Source: JBFHRE01 sp036745195
GTDB lineage: Bacteria; Actinomycetota; Acidimicrobiia; Spongiisociales; ZC4RG35
Assembly (NCBI GenBank): GCA_036745195.1
Contig: DAIOGO010000078.1
Coordinates: 1-12,079, forward strand
DNA: 12,079 bases
Direction of reading: 5' to 3'
Numbering within the stretch: position 1 is the first letter of the stretch; each line of letters opens with the position of its first letter. Below the pieces are notes generated by a model that saw only the letters and a list, made by a program, of their open reading frames with translations, had not been told where the DNA came from and made no database searches. The position numbers were made by a program, and so were the translations under genes. Below, one piece after another: positions 1-7,645 of the stretch.

Positions 1-2
1 GG

Positions 3-977
3 GCGCGACGGATGGAGCGTCTCATCGAGAGGGAGGGACCGGCCCGCTTCGAAGCGGTCACCAACGCCCTGCTCGACTACGGCGCCCGCCGGATGCACGC
101 CGCCCTGTCGGGGCTCCCCGACGGCCGCTACCGGTTCGAGGATTTCATGGAGTGGGGAGAGGCGGATGTGGCGATCCGGGTGGCGATCGAGATCTCCGGA
201 GGGGAACTGTCGGCCGACTTCGCCGGCACCGACCCGCAGATCCCGGCCAATTTCAACGCGGTCGAGGCAGTCACCCGATCGTGTCTGTACTACGCGGTGC
301 GGGTGGCGACCGACCCGAGCATCCCGCCCAACGGTGGTTCCTACCGGGTGGTCGACCTGTCGGCGCCCCCGGGGACTGTGGTCAACGCCCTTCCCCCGGC
401 GGCGGTGGCCGCCGGCAACGTCGAGACCAGCCAACGGATCGCCGATGTGCTGTTGGGGGCGCTGGCCCAGGCGGCGCCCGGCCGGGTCCCGGCCGCCTCG
501 CAGGGAACGATGAACAACATCCTGATCGGCAACGAGTCCTTCGCCTACTACGAAACGGTCGCCGGAGGTCAGGGGGGCCGCCCCTCCAAGCCGGGGAGAT
601 CCGGTATCCAGAGCGGGATGACCAACACACTCAACACCCCGATCGAGGCCCTGGAGATGCACTATCCGATCCGGGTCCGGCGGTACACCCTTCGTCGCGG
701 CAGCGGCGGTGACGGACTCCATCCGGGTGGGGAGGGAATCGAGCGCGAGATCGAGTTCCTCGAACCGGCCATCCTGTCGCTGATGGGCGAGCGTCGCCGC
801 CACCGGCCGTGGGGGCTGGCCGGGGGAGGTCCCGGGGCCTGCGGCGAGGACTGGCTGATCCGCGACGGCGACAGACTCAGGCTCCCGGGAAAGGTGACGC
901 TGGAGGTGTCACCCGGCGATCGCCTCCTGGTCCTCACCCCCGGGGGTGGAGGGTGGGGAAAGCCCAACGGTTCGTGA
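3..977 (+). CDS. hyuB: Hydantoinase B / oxoprolinase family protein, C-terminal part (5' end outside window)
   Basis: The reading frame is open to the left edge, and the ATG at 12 is internal because in-frame codons (Ala, Arg) precede it. About 324 residues are visible, against roughly 500-600 for full HyuB / N-methylhydantoinase B proteins, so the N-terminal part is missing. Family-like stretches are visible: a Gln-Gly-Thr-Met-Asn-Asn segment near visible residue 170, a TPIEALEMHYPIRVRRY segment near 215, the glycine-rich RRGSGGDGLHPGGEG that follows it, and a PGGGGWG tail at the C-terminus. In the family, HyuB works with HyuA in ATP-dependent opening of hydantoin or 5-oxoproline rings, and related proteins form acetone carboxylase subunits. 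The substrate here cannot be read from sequence. A HyuA partner would be expected just left of the window. The gene ends 24 bases from the end of the convergent membrane-protein gene, and no clear terminator is visible between them. Confidence 0.88.
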   Translation, partial: ARRMERLIEREGPARFEAVTNALLDYGARRMHAALSGLPDGRYRFEDFMEWGEADVAIRVAIEISGGELSADFAGTDPQIPANFNAVEAVTRSCLYYAVRVATDPSIPPNGGSYRVVDLSAPPGTVVNALPPAAVAAGNVETSQRIADVLLGALAQAAPGRVPAASQGTMNNILIGNESFAYYETVAGGQGGRPSKPGRSGIQSGMTNTLNTPIEALEMHYPIRVRRYTLRRGSGGDGLHPGGEGIEREIEFLEPAILSLMGERRRHRPWGLAGGGPGACGEDWLIRDGDRLRLPGKVTLEVSPGDRLLVLTPGGGGWGKPNGS

Positions 978-1001
978 ATCTCGGCGCCCCGGGCCTCCTC
1001 G

Positions 1002-1523
1002 CTACACCTCGCCGGCTTCGTGGATGCTCCGGTAGGGCAGGGTGCGGCTCTCCAGTTCCTGGCAGAACACCGCAAACTCGCTCTGATCGCGGAACATTGC
1101 GGCGGACAAGGTGATCTTTCCGCCGTCGCCGCCCCGGATCTCGACAACCGGTATCCGTCGGACCGTGTACTTGCGTATCTGGGCGACTTCGGCGTAGAAC
1201 ACCTCCTGGTCCTCGTCCTGGCGGCCGAACCCGGAGACCACCAGACGATTGGTCTCGAGCCGCGCCGTCTTCTCACGCCCGGAGTTGAGCAGTTCCCGCA
1301 GCGCCAGGAAGAGGCCGGTGCCGAACATGGCGGCCCCGGTCAGGGACAGGGCATAACGCATGCCCTCCCGGCCCATCACCTGGCGGCCGGCAACTACCAG
1401 CGGTTCGGGCTGATCGACAATCCCGGACCAGGCAAGGAAGCCCCCGAGCCCCAGGCACGCCGCCACCACCAGCAGGGTCGCCGCGGCGCCGACACCGAGT
1501 TTGAACTCCGTCTCCGTCGTCAC
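1002..1523 (-). CDS. Hypothetical membrane protein, two TM helices plus soluble C-terminal domain
   Basis: This is a 173-residue protein that I do not recognise as a named family. Two hydrophobic segments lie at about residues 10-33 and 55-77. A soluble region of about 95 residues follows, with alternating beta-like stretches (RLVVSGF, VFYAEVAQIRKYTVRRIPVVEIRG, KITLSAAMF) and a terminal helix. That layout resembles small membrane-anchored PH-like (bPH) proteins, but this is a fold guess. I chose the GTG at 1523 over the GTG at 1550. An AAAGGAA at 1528-1534 sits 4 bases before it, while the 1550 start adds nine residues (MARWIERNR) and has no visible ribosome site. The gene is divergent from glcD across 159 bases and convergent with the hydantoinase gene. 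No function is proposed. Confidence 0.75.
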   Translation of the reverse strand: MTTETEFKLGVGAAATLLVVAACLGLGGFLAWSGIVDQPEPLVVAGRQVMGREGMRYALSLTGAAMFGTGLFLALRELLNSGREKTARLETNRLVVSGFGRQDEDQEVFYAEVAQIRKYTVRRIPVVEIRGGDGGKITLSAAMFRDQSEFAVFCQELESRTLPYRSIHEAGEV

Positions 1524-1527
1524 ACGG

Positions 1528-1534
1528 TTCCTTT
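1528..1534 (-). promoter_or_regulatory. Ribosome binding site deciding the GTG start at 1523
   Basis: Read on the minus strand, AAAGGAA is followed by CCGT and then the GTG at 1523. It supports the shorter 173-residue protein over the start at 1550. Confidence 0.6.
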
Positions 1535-1669
1535 CGATCCATCGGGCCACACGGTCGGTGCGAGCAAGGTAATCCGCGACGGCACGAGCGTCTCGACTTT
1601 CTCGGCAGGCGGGGAGGCCCGACGGTTCAAAGTCACCGGCGACCGCAGAACGGAGACCGACGCTCGGGC

Positions 1670-1675
1670 TAGCCT
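1670..1675 (+). promoter_or_regulatory. Putative -10 element (TAGCCT) for a leaderless glcD transcript
   Basis: TAGCCT fits the actinobacterial TANNNT -10 pattern and lies 7 bases before the glcD ATG at 1683. There is no purine-rich ribosome site between them (the bases are CTTCCGA). This spacing would place the transcript start at or within a base or so of the ATG. The same hexamer precedes the selenoprotein gene at nearly the same distance. Confidence 0.5.
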
Positions 1676-1682
1676 CTTCCGA

Positions 1683-3101
1683 ATGGCGCTTGTGGACGAT
1701 CTGGTCGGTCTGCTCGGGCGCGAGGCGGTCCTGGACGGAGCCCTCGACCGTTATCTCTACTCCAAAGATGCCGGGGTGTTACGGGGCGAGACCACGGTGG
1801 TGGTGCTCCCCGAGACCACCGAGCAGGTTCGGGAGATCGTCCGCATCGCCGAGCGGCACGCCGTCCCGGTGATCGCCCGGGGGGCAGGGACCGGGCTGGC
1901 CGGGGGCGCCGTCCCCATCGAAGGTGGGGTGGTGGTGTCCACCACCCGGATGAACCGGATCTTTGACATCGACCTCGACAATCGAATGGCCTGGGTCGGC
2001 CCCGGGGTCATCAACCTCGACCTCTCTCGCCATACCGAACCGCACGGGTTCCACTTCGCCCCCGACCCCTCATCCCAGCAGTCGTGCACCATCGGCGGCA
2101 ACGTCGCCAACAACTCGGGGGGACCCCACTGTCTGGCCGAGGGCACCACCGTCAACCACGTCCTCGGTCTCGAGGTGGTGCTGGCGGGAGGTGAAGTGCT
2201 GGTGGTGGGAGGGCCGGCTCCGGATCCGCTCGGCCTCGACCTGCGCGGGATCCTGGTCGGTTCGGAAGGGACGCTGGGCATCGTGACCAGGGCGCTGGTC
2301 AGGCTCACCCCCAACCCCCCCGCCGTCCGCACGATCCTGGCCGCGTTTGCCGATGTGGAGGCGGCGGCGGCCACGGTCAGCGGGGTGATCGCGGCCGGGG
2401 TGGTCCCCGCCGCCCTGGAGATGATGGACCAGAAGATGACGATTGCGGTGGAGAACTGGCTCCACGCCGGTCTCCCGGTCGACGCCGCCGCCATCCTCCT
2501 GGCGGAGGTGACGGGGGAGGAAGAGGCGGTCGAGGCCGAAGCCAGACTGGTGGTCGAGATCGCCCGGGGGCAAGGCGCTCTCTCGGTGAGGCTGGCAGCC
2601 GACGACGCCGAGCGTGCCCTTCTCTGGAAGGGAAGAAAGTCGGCGTTTGGGGCGGTGGCCCAATCGGCTCCCGACTACTACCTGCACGACACCGTGGTCC
2701 CCCGCACCCGGTTGGTCGAGGCGATGTCGGAGGTCTATCGCATCGGTGAGCACTACGGCATCACGATGCTGAACGTGTTCCACGCCGGGGACGGCAATCT
2801 CCACCCGCTGATGGCCTACGACTCGTCGGAGCCGGGGATGAGCGAGCGGGTGCACGCCGCCGCCGACGAACTGGTGGCGGTTTGTGTCAGGCTCGGTGGT
2901 GTCCTCTCCGGCGAGCACGGGGTGGGCAGAGAGAAACGTGACCTCATGCCCTTGATGTTCACCCCCGAGGATCTCGATGCCCAGGCCAGGGTCAAGGAGG
3001 CGTTCGACCCGGCCAACCGCTTCAACCCCGGCAAGGTGCTCCCCGGTGGTTCTCGCTGTTTCGACTTCGGGCGCCCGATCCCAGAAGGAGCGTGGGTGTG
3101 A
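1683..3101 (+). CDS. glcD: Glycolate oxidase FAD subunit GlcD
   Basis: This 472-residue protein is close to the family's usual 460-500. It is the FAD-bearing catalytic subunit of the membrane-associated glycolate oxidase complex, which converts glycolate to glyoxylate and passes electrons through GlcF toward the quinone pool. The PCMH-type FAD domain occupies about residues 33-215, with RGAGTGLAGG at 66-75 and SCTIGGNVANNSGG at 134-147. The FAD-oxidase C-terminal domain follows, with HAGDGNLHP at 367-375 (metal/active-site region in the family), GEHGVGREKRD at 410-420 and a FDPANRFNPGK motif near the end. The open frame runs back to 1020, but that extension is antisense to the neighbouring gene and is not GlcD-like. 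The ATG at 1683 begins where family similarity begins. Related proteins include D-lactate dehydrogenases, but the glcE and glcF genes that follow favour glycolate oxidase. The 3' end overlaps glcE by four bases (GTGA). Confidence 0.93.
   Translation: MALVDDLVGLLGREAVLDGALDRYLYSKDAGVLRGETTVVVLPETTEQVREIVRIAERHAVPVIARGAGTGLAGGAVPIEGGVVVSTTRMNRIFDIDLDNRMAWVGPGVINLDLSRHTEPHGFHFAPDPSSQQSCTIGGNVANNSGGPHCLAEGTTVNHVLGLEVVLAGGEVLVVGGPAPDPLGLDLRGILVGSEGTLGIVTRALVRLTPNPPAVRTILAAFADVEAAAATVSGVIAAGVVPAALEMMDQKMTIAVENWLHAGLPVDAAAILLAEVTGEEEAVEAEARLVVEIARGQGALSVRLAADDAERALLWKGRKSAFGAVAQSAPDYYLHDTVVPRTRLVEAMSEVYRIGEHYGITMLNVFHAGDGNLHPLMAYDSSEPGMSERVHAAADELVAVCVRLGGVLSGEHGVGREKRDLMPLMFTPEDLDAQARVKEAFDPANRFNPGKVLPGGSRCFDFGRPIPEGAWV
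3085..3090 (+). promoter_or_regulatory. Ribosome binding site of glcE
   Basis: AAGGAG lies 7 bases before the GTG at 3098 and only 1 base before the other in-frame GTG at 3092. It therefore points to 3098 as the glcE start. Confidence 0.65.
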
Positions 3102-4210
3102 ATCGCGCCGGATCTCCGCTCGACGCCATCGACCGGGCGCCGGATGAGGTGGCGGCGGCACTGCCGGAAGCCGACTACCGGTTCGCCCCCGAAACCCCCG
3201 AGGCACTGGCCGGGCTGCTGCTGGCCGCATCCGATGCCAGAGCAGCAGTCCTGGTGTGGGGGGCCGGCACTCATCAGGCGATCGGGTGCCCGGTCGCCCC
3301 GGCGGTGGTCATCTCGACCGCCCGCCTCGATCGGGTGGTGGCCTGGGAGCCGGACGATCTGACGGTGGTGGTCGAGGCCGGGGTGACGGTCGGCGCCCTC
3401 GAGGTGATGCTCGCCGAGAAGCGGCAGACCGCCGCCCTTCCCGAGACGATGCCGCAGGCGACGGTGGGTGGGGTGGTGGCGGCCGGCTTGAGCGGATACC
3501 GGCGGGCTCGTTTTGGGCCGACCCGGGACAGGATGCTCGAGGTCGACCTCGTGACCGGTGACGGGCGCCATGTGCGGGGCGGGGGCCGGGTCGTCAAGAA
3601 CGTCACCGGTTACGACCTCCCCAGGCTGGCGACCGGGTCGCTGGGTTCGCTCGGGGTGATCACTTCGATGTGTTTGAAGCTGTGGCCCCTGGCCGAACGT
3701 TCGGTCACCGTCACGGTGGACGATCCGGCCCGGGCCAGGTCCTCGGTGTATCGGCCGCTGGCGGTGCTGGAAACGCATTCGGGAGGATTCGTTTACCTGC
3801 AGGGAACCGGGGCGGAGGTGGAGGCGCAGGCCCGCCGGCTGGGCGGAGCCGTCGTGGACAGCCTGGTGTGGCCCGAGGTGCCGGCAGGCGACGTCTGTCT
3901 GTCCCTGCGGGTGCCTCCGGCGCTGGTGGGCGAGGCGATCCGCCGCCTCCCGCCCGGCCCGTTCGTGGCCCAACACGGGGTGGGCGAGATCTCGCTGGCG
4001 CCCGCCGGGTGGGACGCCGACCATCTGCTCACCTTGCGCACCTGGGCCGAGAGCCAGGGGGGAACCCTGGTCCGGCTGCGGGGAGAGACCCCGGCCGGGT
4101 TCGACCCGTGGGGGTCGCCGCCGGCCGGGCTGGCGCTCCAGCGAAGATTGATGGCTGCCTTCGATCCCGCCCGGATCCTCAACCCCGGTCGGATGGCGGG
4201 GATGACGTGA
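3098..4210 (+). CDS. glcE: Glycolate oxidase FAD-binding subunit GlcE
   Basis: This 370-residue protein is the second flavin-binding subunit of glycolate oxidase, paralogous to the N-terminal domain of GlcD. The PCMH FAD-binding domain covers about residues 30-205, with GAGTHQAIG at 55-63, TVGGVVAAG at 122-130, GPTRDRML at 140-147 and the characteristic RVVKNVTGYDLPRL at 164-177. A short C-terminal region ends in FDPARILNPGRM, the same kind of tail as GlcD. Length matches GlcE (about 350-400), which lacks the large C-terminal oxidase domain of GlcD. The start is GTG at 3098, inside the tetramer GTGA that also carries the glcD stop, so translation is probably coupled. The stop overlaps the glcF ATG by one base. 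Confidence is high because of both the motif set and its place between glcD and glcF. Confidence 0.92.
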   Translation: MNRAGSPLDAIDRAPDEVAAALPEADYRFAPETPEALAGLLLAASDARAAVLVWGAGTHQAIGCPVAPAVVISTARLDRVVAWEPDDLTVVVEAGVTVGALEVMLAEKRQTAALPETMPQATVGGVVAAGLSGYRRARFGPTRDRMLEVDLVTGDGRHVRGGGRVVKNVTGYDLPRLATGSLGSLGVITSMCLKLWPLAERSVTVTVDDPARARSSVYRPLAVLETHSGGFVYLQGTGAEVEAQARRLGGAVVDSLVWPEVPAGDVCLSLRVPPALVGEAIRRLPPGPFVAQHGVGEISLAPAGWDADHLLTLRTWAESQGGTLVRLRGETPAGFDPWGSPPAGLALQRRLMAAFDPARILNPGRMAGMT

Positions 4211-5430
4211 TGGCCTATGTCACCGCCCACGCCCCCACCAAACCGGAACTGGATGCCTGCATCCGTTGCGGCCTCTGTCTTCCGGCCTGTCCCACCTACC
4301 GGCTGACTGGCCGGGAGTCTGCTTCTCCCCGGGGGCGGCTGCAGGCGATGTCGATGGTGCTGGAAGGGATCGCCCCGATCGACGAGGCATTCGACGAGGT
4401 GATCTCGTTCTGCCTGGGTTGCCGGGCGTGCGAGGCGGTTTGCCCGGGGCTCGTTCCCTACGGGCGGGTGCTGGAAGGAGCGAGGGCGGAACTTACGGCA
4501 CTCCGTCCCGACCGGGGGCGCTCCCTCCGGCGGGTGGTACTGGGTGTTTGGATCGATCGGCCGGCATTGATGCGACTGGTGACACGGCTGGCGGCGGCAC
4601 TCCAGCGGGCTCGGGCCGATCGACTGATGCCGGCCGCCCTGCGCCGGCCGTTCCGGGGCCTACGGAGACTGCCCCTGAGGGTTCCGACGGTCCGGGGAAC
4701 GAAGTCGTCGCCGGGCGCCGGGCGGGGGCGGGTCGGGCTGCTGGCGGGGTGCGTCATGGACCCCTGGTTCTCGCCGGTTCACGAGGCGACGATCGGCCTG
4801 CTCAACCGGGCCGGCTTCGAGGTGGTGGTCCCGGCCTCCCAGGGTTGCTGCGGGGCGCTGGCCGCCCACGACGGCCACGCCTCCGCCGCCGCCCGGATGG
4901 CGGAGGTGAACCGGGTGGCGTTCGGAGGATGCGACATCGTCGTCTCCAACGCCGCCGGCTGTTCCGCCCATCTCAAGGATCTGCATCGGATCCAGGACCC
5001 GCCCGGCCCCGAGGTCCTCGATGTCACCGAACTGGTCGCCCGATGTCTGAGTGATGGGTTGCTGCCGCGGCTCGAGGGGGACCGCGGAGAAGTGGCGGTC
5101 CAGGATCCCTGCCACCTCCGCCACGCCCAGCGGGTGACGGAACAGCCGAGGGCGATCCTGCTGGCGGCCGGGTACCGGCCGGTCGAAATCGACCCGGACG
5201 GGCTCTGCTGCGGGGCAGCCGGCGTCTACTCGGTTCTCCGACCGGAGACCTCGCATCAGCTCGGTGTCCAAAAAGCCGACCAGGTGCGAGGATCGGGTGC
5301 CATGATCGTGGCTTCCGCCAACCCTGGATGTGAGATGCAACTCCGATCCCATCTGCCACCCTTTGTGAAGGTGGCTCATCCCGTGGAGTTGTACTGGGAG
5401 GCGCTCGAGGCCGAACGGAGCGCCCGATGA
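4210..5430 (+). CDS. glcF: Glycolate oxidase iron-sulfur subunit GlcF
   Basis: This 406-residue protein is almost exactly the family length. It is the electron-transfer subunit of glycolate oxidase. Two 4Fe-4S ferredoxin motifs are complete: C17-x2-C20-x2-C23-x3-C27 and C68-x2-C71-x2-C74-x3-C78, both followed by proline. Two cysteine-rich CCG domains follow, with the cysteine pairs at C213-C214 and C333-C334 and supporting cysteines at 181, 251 and 301. A basic, arginine-rich linker of about 60 residues (100-160) separates the two halves. The open frame extends upstream to 3670, but that part is out of frame with glcE and is not protein-like. The ATG at 4210 overlaps the glcE stop (TGATG). 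An in-frame GTG at 4207 would add only one residue. The last four bases (ATGA) also start the next gene. Confidence 0.93.
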   Translation: MAYVTAHAPTKPELDACIRCGLCLPACPTYRLTGRESASPRGRLQAMSMVLEGIAPIDEAFDEVISFCLGCRACEAVCPGLVPYGRVLEGARAELTALRPDRGRSLRRVVLGVWIDRPALMRLVTRLAAALQRARADRLMPAALRRPFRGLRRLPLRVPTVRGTKSSPGAGRGRVGLLAGCVMDPWFSPVHEATIGLLNRAGFEVVVPASQGCCGALAAHDGHASAAARMAEVNRVAFGGCDIVVSNAAGCSAHLKDLHRIQDPPGPEVLDVTELVARCLSDGLLPRLEGDRGEVAVQDPCHLRHAQRVTEQPRAILLAAGYRPVEIDPDGLCCGAAGVYSVLRPETSHQLGVQKADQVRGSGAMIVASANPGCEMQLRSHLPPFVKVAHPVELYWEALEAERSAR

Positions 5431-6011
5431 TCGTCTCCGACGATCAGGCCGTCCCGCTCACGTGGTTCCGGCTCGGGGCGGGAGCTTTCCGCACGATGCT
5501 CGAGGTGGCGATGCTGGTCGTGGGCAGCGCCCTGCTCAGTCTCGGGTTGGTGGTGCTGCTCGATGGGTTTTCGATCGTGGATGTCGGACTGGGGCTTTCT
5601 ACCGGTTCGATGCTCGGTTCGGCTCTGGTGTTGGGGATCGTCGGTGCATTCGCCTTCGGGGTGGCCTCCGAGGGTGGGTACGGTGCGACCCGCGGGCTCG
5701 AGCGATATCCGCGGGAGCGGGTGGCGGTGGCGAGGGCAGTTGCCGGCCTGGTGCTGGGGTTGGCATTCTGGCTGGTGGCCAGGATCGTCGATCCCTATCT
5801 GGCCGGTCTGTCCTATCCCCTCCTGGTGGGTAGACAGTTGTTGGAGGCGGTTGGTCTGGCCGGTCTGCTGGTCGTGCCGATCCTGGGGGTGGGCGGCGCC
5901 TACTTCGCCCATCGGAGTCTCGAGCGCGCCGGGTTCGGGATCGACGTGGAAATGGGGCTGATCTACCTGGTGTGGGTGCTCGGGGTGCTGGCTGCCACCT
6001 CGTTCCCATGA
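5427..6011 (+). CDS. Hypothetical integral membrane protein, about five TM helices
   Basis: This 194-residue, strongly hydrophobic protein is from no family I recognise. Predicted membrane helices lie at about residues 21-47, 58-80, 101-122, 133-157 and 174-193. Charged residues between helices 2 and 3 (EGGYGATRGLERYPRERVAVAR) are Arg-rich, which by the positive-inside rule suggests a cytoplasmic loop. The protein ends within the last helix. The start ATG sits in the glcF stop (ATGA) with ACGGAG at 5415-5420 six bases upstream. The stop overlaps the GH13 start by another ATGA. Being locked into the glc operon by overlaps at both ends suggests co-translation with glcF and the glucosidase. A role as membrane anchor or electron acceptor partner of the oxidase, or as a transporter, would be speculation. 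Confidence 0.78.
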   Translation: MIVSDDQAVPLTWFRLGAGAFRTMLEVAMLVVGSALLSLGLVVLLDGFSIVDVGLGLSTGSMLGSALVLGIVGAFAFGVASEGGYGATRGLERYPRERVAVARAVAGLVLGLAFWLVARIVDPYLAGLSYPLLVGRQLLEAVGLAGLLVVPILGVGGAYFAHRSLERAGFGIDVEMGLIYLVWVLGVLAATSFP

Positions 6012-7636
6012 CGGCGCCGCCGACTCTCCCCTGGTGGCGACAGGCGGTTGTGTACCAGGCCTACATCCGATCCTTCGCCGACGGGAACGGCGACGGAACC
6101 GGGGATCTGGCCGGTCTTCGCTCCCGGCTTCCCTACCTGCGCTCGCTGGGGGTCGATGCGGTGTGGATCAACCCCTGGTATCGCTCGCCCCTCGTCGACG
6201 GCGGCTACGACGTGGCCGACTATCAGGACATCGATCCCCGCTTCGGTGATCTGGGACAGGCGGAGCAGTTCATCGTCGAGGCCCATGCCATCGGCCTCAG
6301 GGTGATCGCCGATCTCGTCCCCAACCACACCTCCTCAGAACATCCCTGGTTCCAGGCGGCGCTGGCCGGTGGTCCCGGCAGCCCTGCCAGAACCCGCTAT
6401 CACTTCCACCCGGGTCGGGGAGTCGACGGTTCCGAACCACCCAACGACTGGAAGAGCGTGTTCGGCGGACCCGCCTGGAGCCGGTTGGCCGATGGGGAGT
6501 GGTACCTGCACCTGTTCGATCCCGAGCAACCGGATCTCAACTGGGCCGAGAAGTCGGTGCGGTCCGAGTTCATCGGGATCCTTGAGTTCTGGCTCGAGCG
6601 GGGGATCGATGGCTTCAGGGTGGATGTGGCCCACGGTCTGGCCAAGGATCCTCGCTACCCCGACATCGGCGAGGGAGAGCAGGGGGGGACGTCCGGCCGG
6701 GTGACATCATCCCAACATCCGTTCTGGGATCGTCCCGAGGTATACGAGATCATCGAAGGGTGGAGAGCGGTGCTGGACCGCTACGAGGGGGAGAGGATGA
6801 TGGTGGCGGAGGCGTGGGTGGCGAACCGGGAGCGATTGGGCCGCTACCTGGTGTCCGGCCGGTACCACCAGGCCTTCGATTTCGACGTTCTCACCGCTCC
6901 CTGGCAGGCCCCGGCCATGCGGGCGACCATCGAGGCGGCCATCGACGGGTCGGCCCGGGTGGGGTCGATCCCCACCTGGGTCCTCTCCAATCACGACGTG
7001 ATGCGAGTGGCGACTCGTTTCGGTCTGCCCGCCGGGGTCGATCCCAAGCATTGGCTGGTCGACGGCACGGGTGCCGGGCTGGATCCAGCCAGGGGGTTGC
7101 GCCGGGCGCGGGCCGCCGCCCTGCTCGTGCTGGCACTGCCAGGCTCGGTCTATCTGTACCAGGGTGAAGAACTGGGGCTCCCGGAGGTGTGGGATCTGCC
7201 CATCGAGGTGCTCGACGACCCGGTTTGGGAGAGGTCCGGCGGGACCGAGAAAGGCCGGGACGGCTGCCGGGTCCCGTTGCCGTGGCTGGAGGACGGTCCT
7301 TCCTACGGATTCGGGACGGGACCATCGTGGTTGCCCCAACCACCTGGCTGGGGTCGACACTCGGTGGCGGCACAGGAGCGAGACCCGTCATCGACGCTGG
7401 CGATATATCGAGCGGCGCTGGTGATACGGTCGGAGCGGCTGACCGGTGACGAACAACTCGTCTGGAATGTACCGACGGGGGGGACGGTGATCGACTTCGA
7501 GCGGGGCTCCGGGCTGCGGTGCCTGGTCAACCTGGGCGAACAGCCGGTGCGGCTACCGCCGGGACGGGTCTTGCTGGCCAGTGACCCGGCGGTCGATTCT
7601 TTCCTTCCCGCCGACACCGCCGCCTGGCTGGTCTGA
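6008..7636 (+). CDS. GH13 family alpha-glucosidase (oligo-1,6-glucosidase / maltase type)
   Basis: This 542-residue glycoside hydrolase would hydrolyse terminal alpha-glucosidic bonds in short oligosaccharides. It has no signal peptide and is therefore cytoplasmic. The (beta/alpha)8 barrel begins at once (WWRQAVVYQAYIRSF, residues 9-23). The four GH13 regions are present: I, DLVPNH at 102-107; II, GFRVDV at 202-207 with nucleophile D206; III, VAEAW at 266-270 with acid/base E268; IV, LSNHD at 326-330 with transition-state D330. A YQGEELGLPEV segment further on is typical of alpha-glucosidases of this group. The residue after the nucleophile is Val (V207), which in studied oligo-1,6-glucosidases and isomaltases goes with alpha-1,6 bonds. 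Actinobacterial enzymes with Val can also act on alpha-1,4 bonds, so specificity is open. The ATG at 6008 overlaps the previous stop (ATGA). The open frame back to 5972 lacks a ribosome site and adds residues not resembling the family. Trehalose-type enzymes are a less likely alternative. Confidence 0.9.
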   Translation: MTAPPTLPWWRQAVVYQAYIRSFADGNGDGTGDLAGLRSRLPYLRSLGVDAVWINPWYRSPLVDGGYDVADYQDIDPRFGDLGQAEQFIVEAHAIGLRVIADLVPNHTSSEHPWFQAALAGGPGSPARTRYHFHPGRGVDGSEPPNDWKSVFGGPAWSRLADGEWYLHLFDPEQPDLNWAEKSVRSEFIGILEFWLERGIDGFRVDVAHGLAKDPRYPDIGEGEQGGTSGRVTSSQHPFWDRPEVYEIIEGWRAVLDRYEGERMMVAEAWVANRERLGRYLVSGRYHQAFDFDVLTAPWQAPAMRATIEAAIDGSARVGSIPTWVLSNHDVMRVATRFGLPAGVDPKHWLVDGTGAGLDPARGLRRARAAALLVLALPGSVYLYQGEELGLPEVWDLPIEVLDDPVWERSGGTEKGRDGCRVPLPWLEDGPSYGFGTGPSWLPQPPGWGRHSVAAQERDPSSTLAIYRAALVIRSERLTGDEQLVWNVPTGGTVIDFERGSGLRCLVNLGEQPVRLPPGRVLLASDPAVDSFLPADTAAWLV

Positions 7637-7645
7637 AGACTTCAG
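7633..7645. repeat. 13-base palindrome containing both convergent stop codons
   Basis: CTGAAG-A-CTTCAG is a perfect 6-base inverted repeat around one central base. The TGA of the glucosidase (7634-7636) and the TGA of the opposite-strand peroxiredoxin-like gene (7642-7644) are its two symmetric halves. The hairpin loop would be too tight to act as an ordinary terminator without opening base pairs. No U-tract follows on either strand. Confidence 0.4.

Larger units (their letters stand above)
1524..1682. other. Divergent intergenic region between the membrane-protein gene and glcD
   Basis: This 159-base stretch holds the promoters for both flanking genes. On the plus strand the only convincing element is the TAGCCT hexamer at 1670-1675. 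I saw no TTGACA-like -35 box at the right distance. On the minus strand a possible TACCTT hexamer lies near 1567-1572, about 40 bases upstream of the GTG, but support is weak. An 8-base inverted repeat (CGAGCGTC at 1585-1592, GACGCTCG at 1659-1666) has its right arm immediately before the plus-strand hexamer. It could be an operator, but it could also be chance. Confidence 0.45.

Noticed and set aside
978..1001. Terminator between the hydantoinase and membrane-protein genes
   Set aside because: The 24 bases hold GGCGCC and CCCGGG but no stem-loop with a U-tract.
1585..1666. 8-base inverted repeat CGAGCGTC / GACGCTCG upstream of glcD as a regulator operator
   Set aside because: The arms are 66 bases apart and an 8-base match in this much GC-rich sequence is not surprising. 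It is mentioned with the intergenic region only.
1020..1682. N-terminal extension of the glcD reading frame
   Set aside because: It is antisense to the membrane-protein gene at 1002-1523 and shows no resemblance to GlcD. Family similarity begins at the ATG at 1683.
3092..3094. GTG at 3092 as the glcE start
   Set aside because: It is one base from the AAGGAG ribosome site. The GTG at 3098 has a normal 7-base spacing and overlaps the glcD stop.
2070..4024. Long minus-strand open frames opposite glcD and glcE (386 and 402 codons)
   Set aside because: Their translations are Pro/Arg/His-rich with no domain pattern, typical of the opposite strand of GC-rich genes. GlcD and GlcE are certain on the plus strand.
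5972..6007. Upstream extension of the alpha-glucosidase
   Set aside because: The added residues do not look like GH13. The ATG at 6008 shares ATGA with the previous stop, as at the other junctions of the operon.
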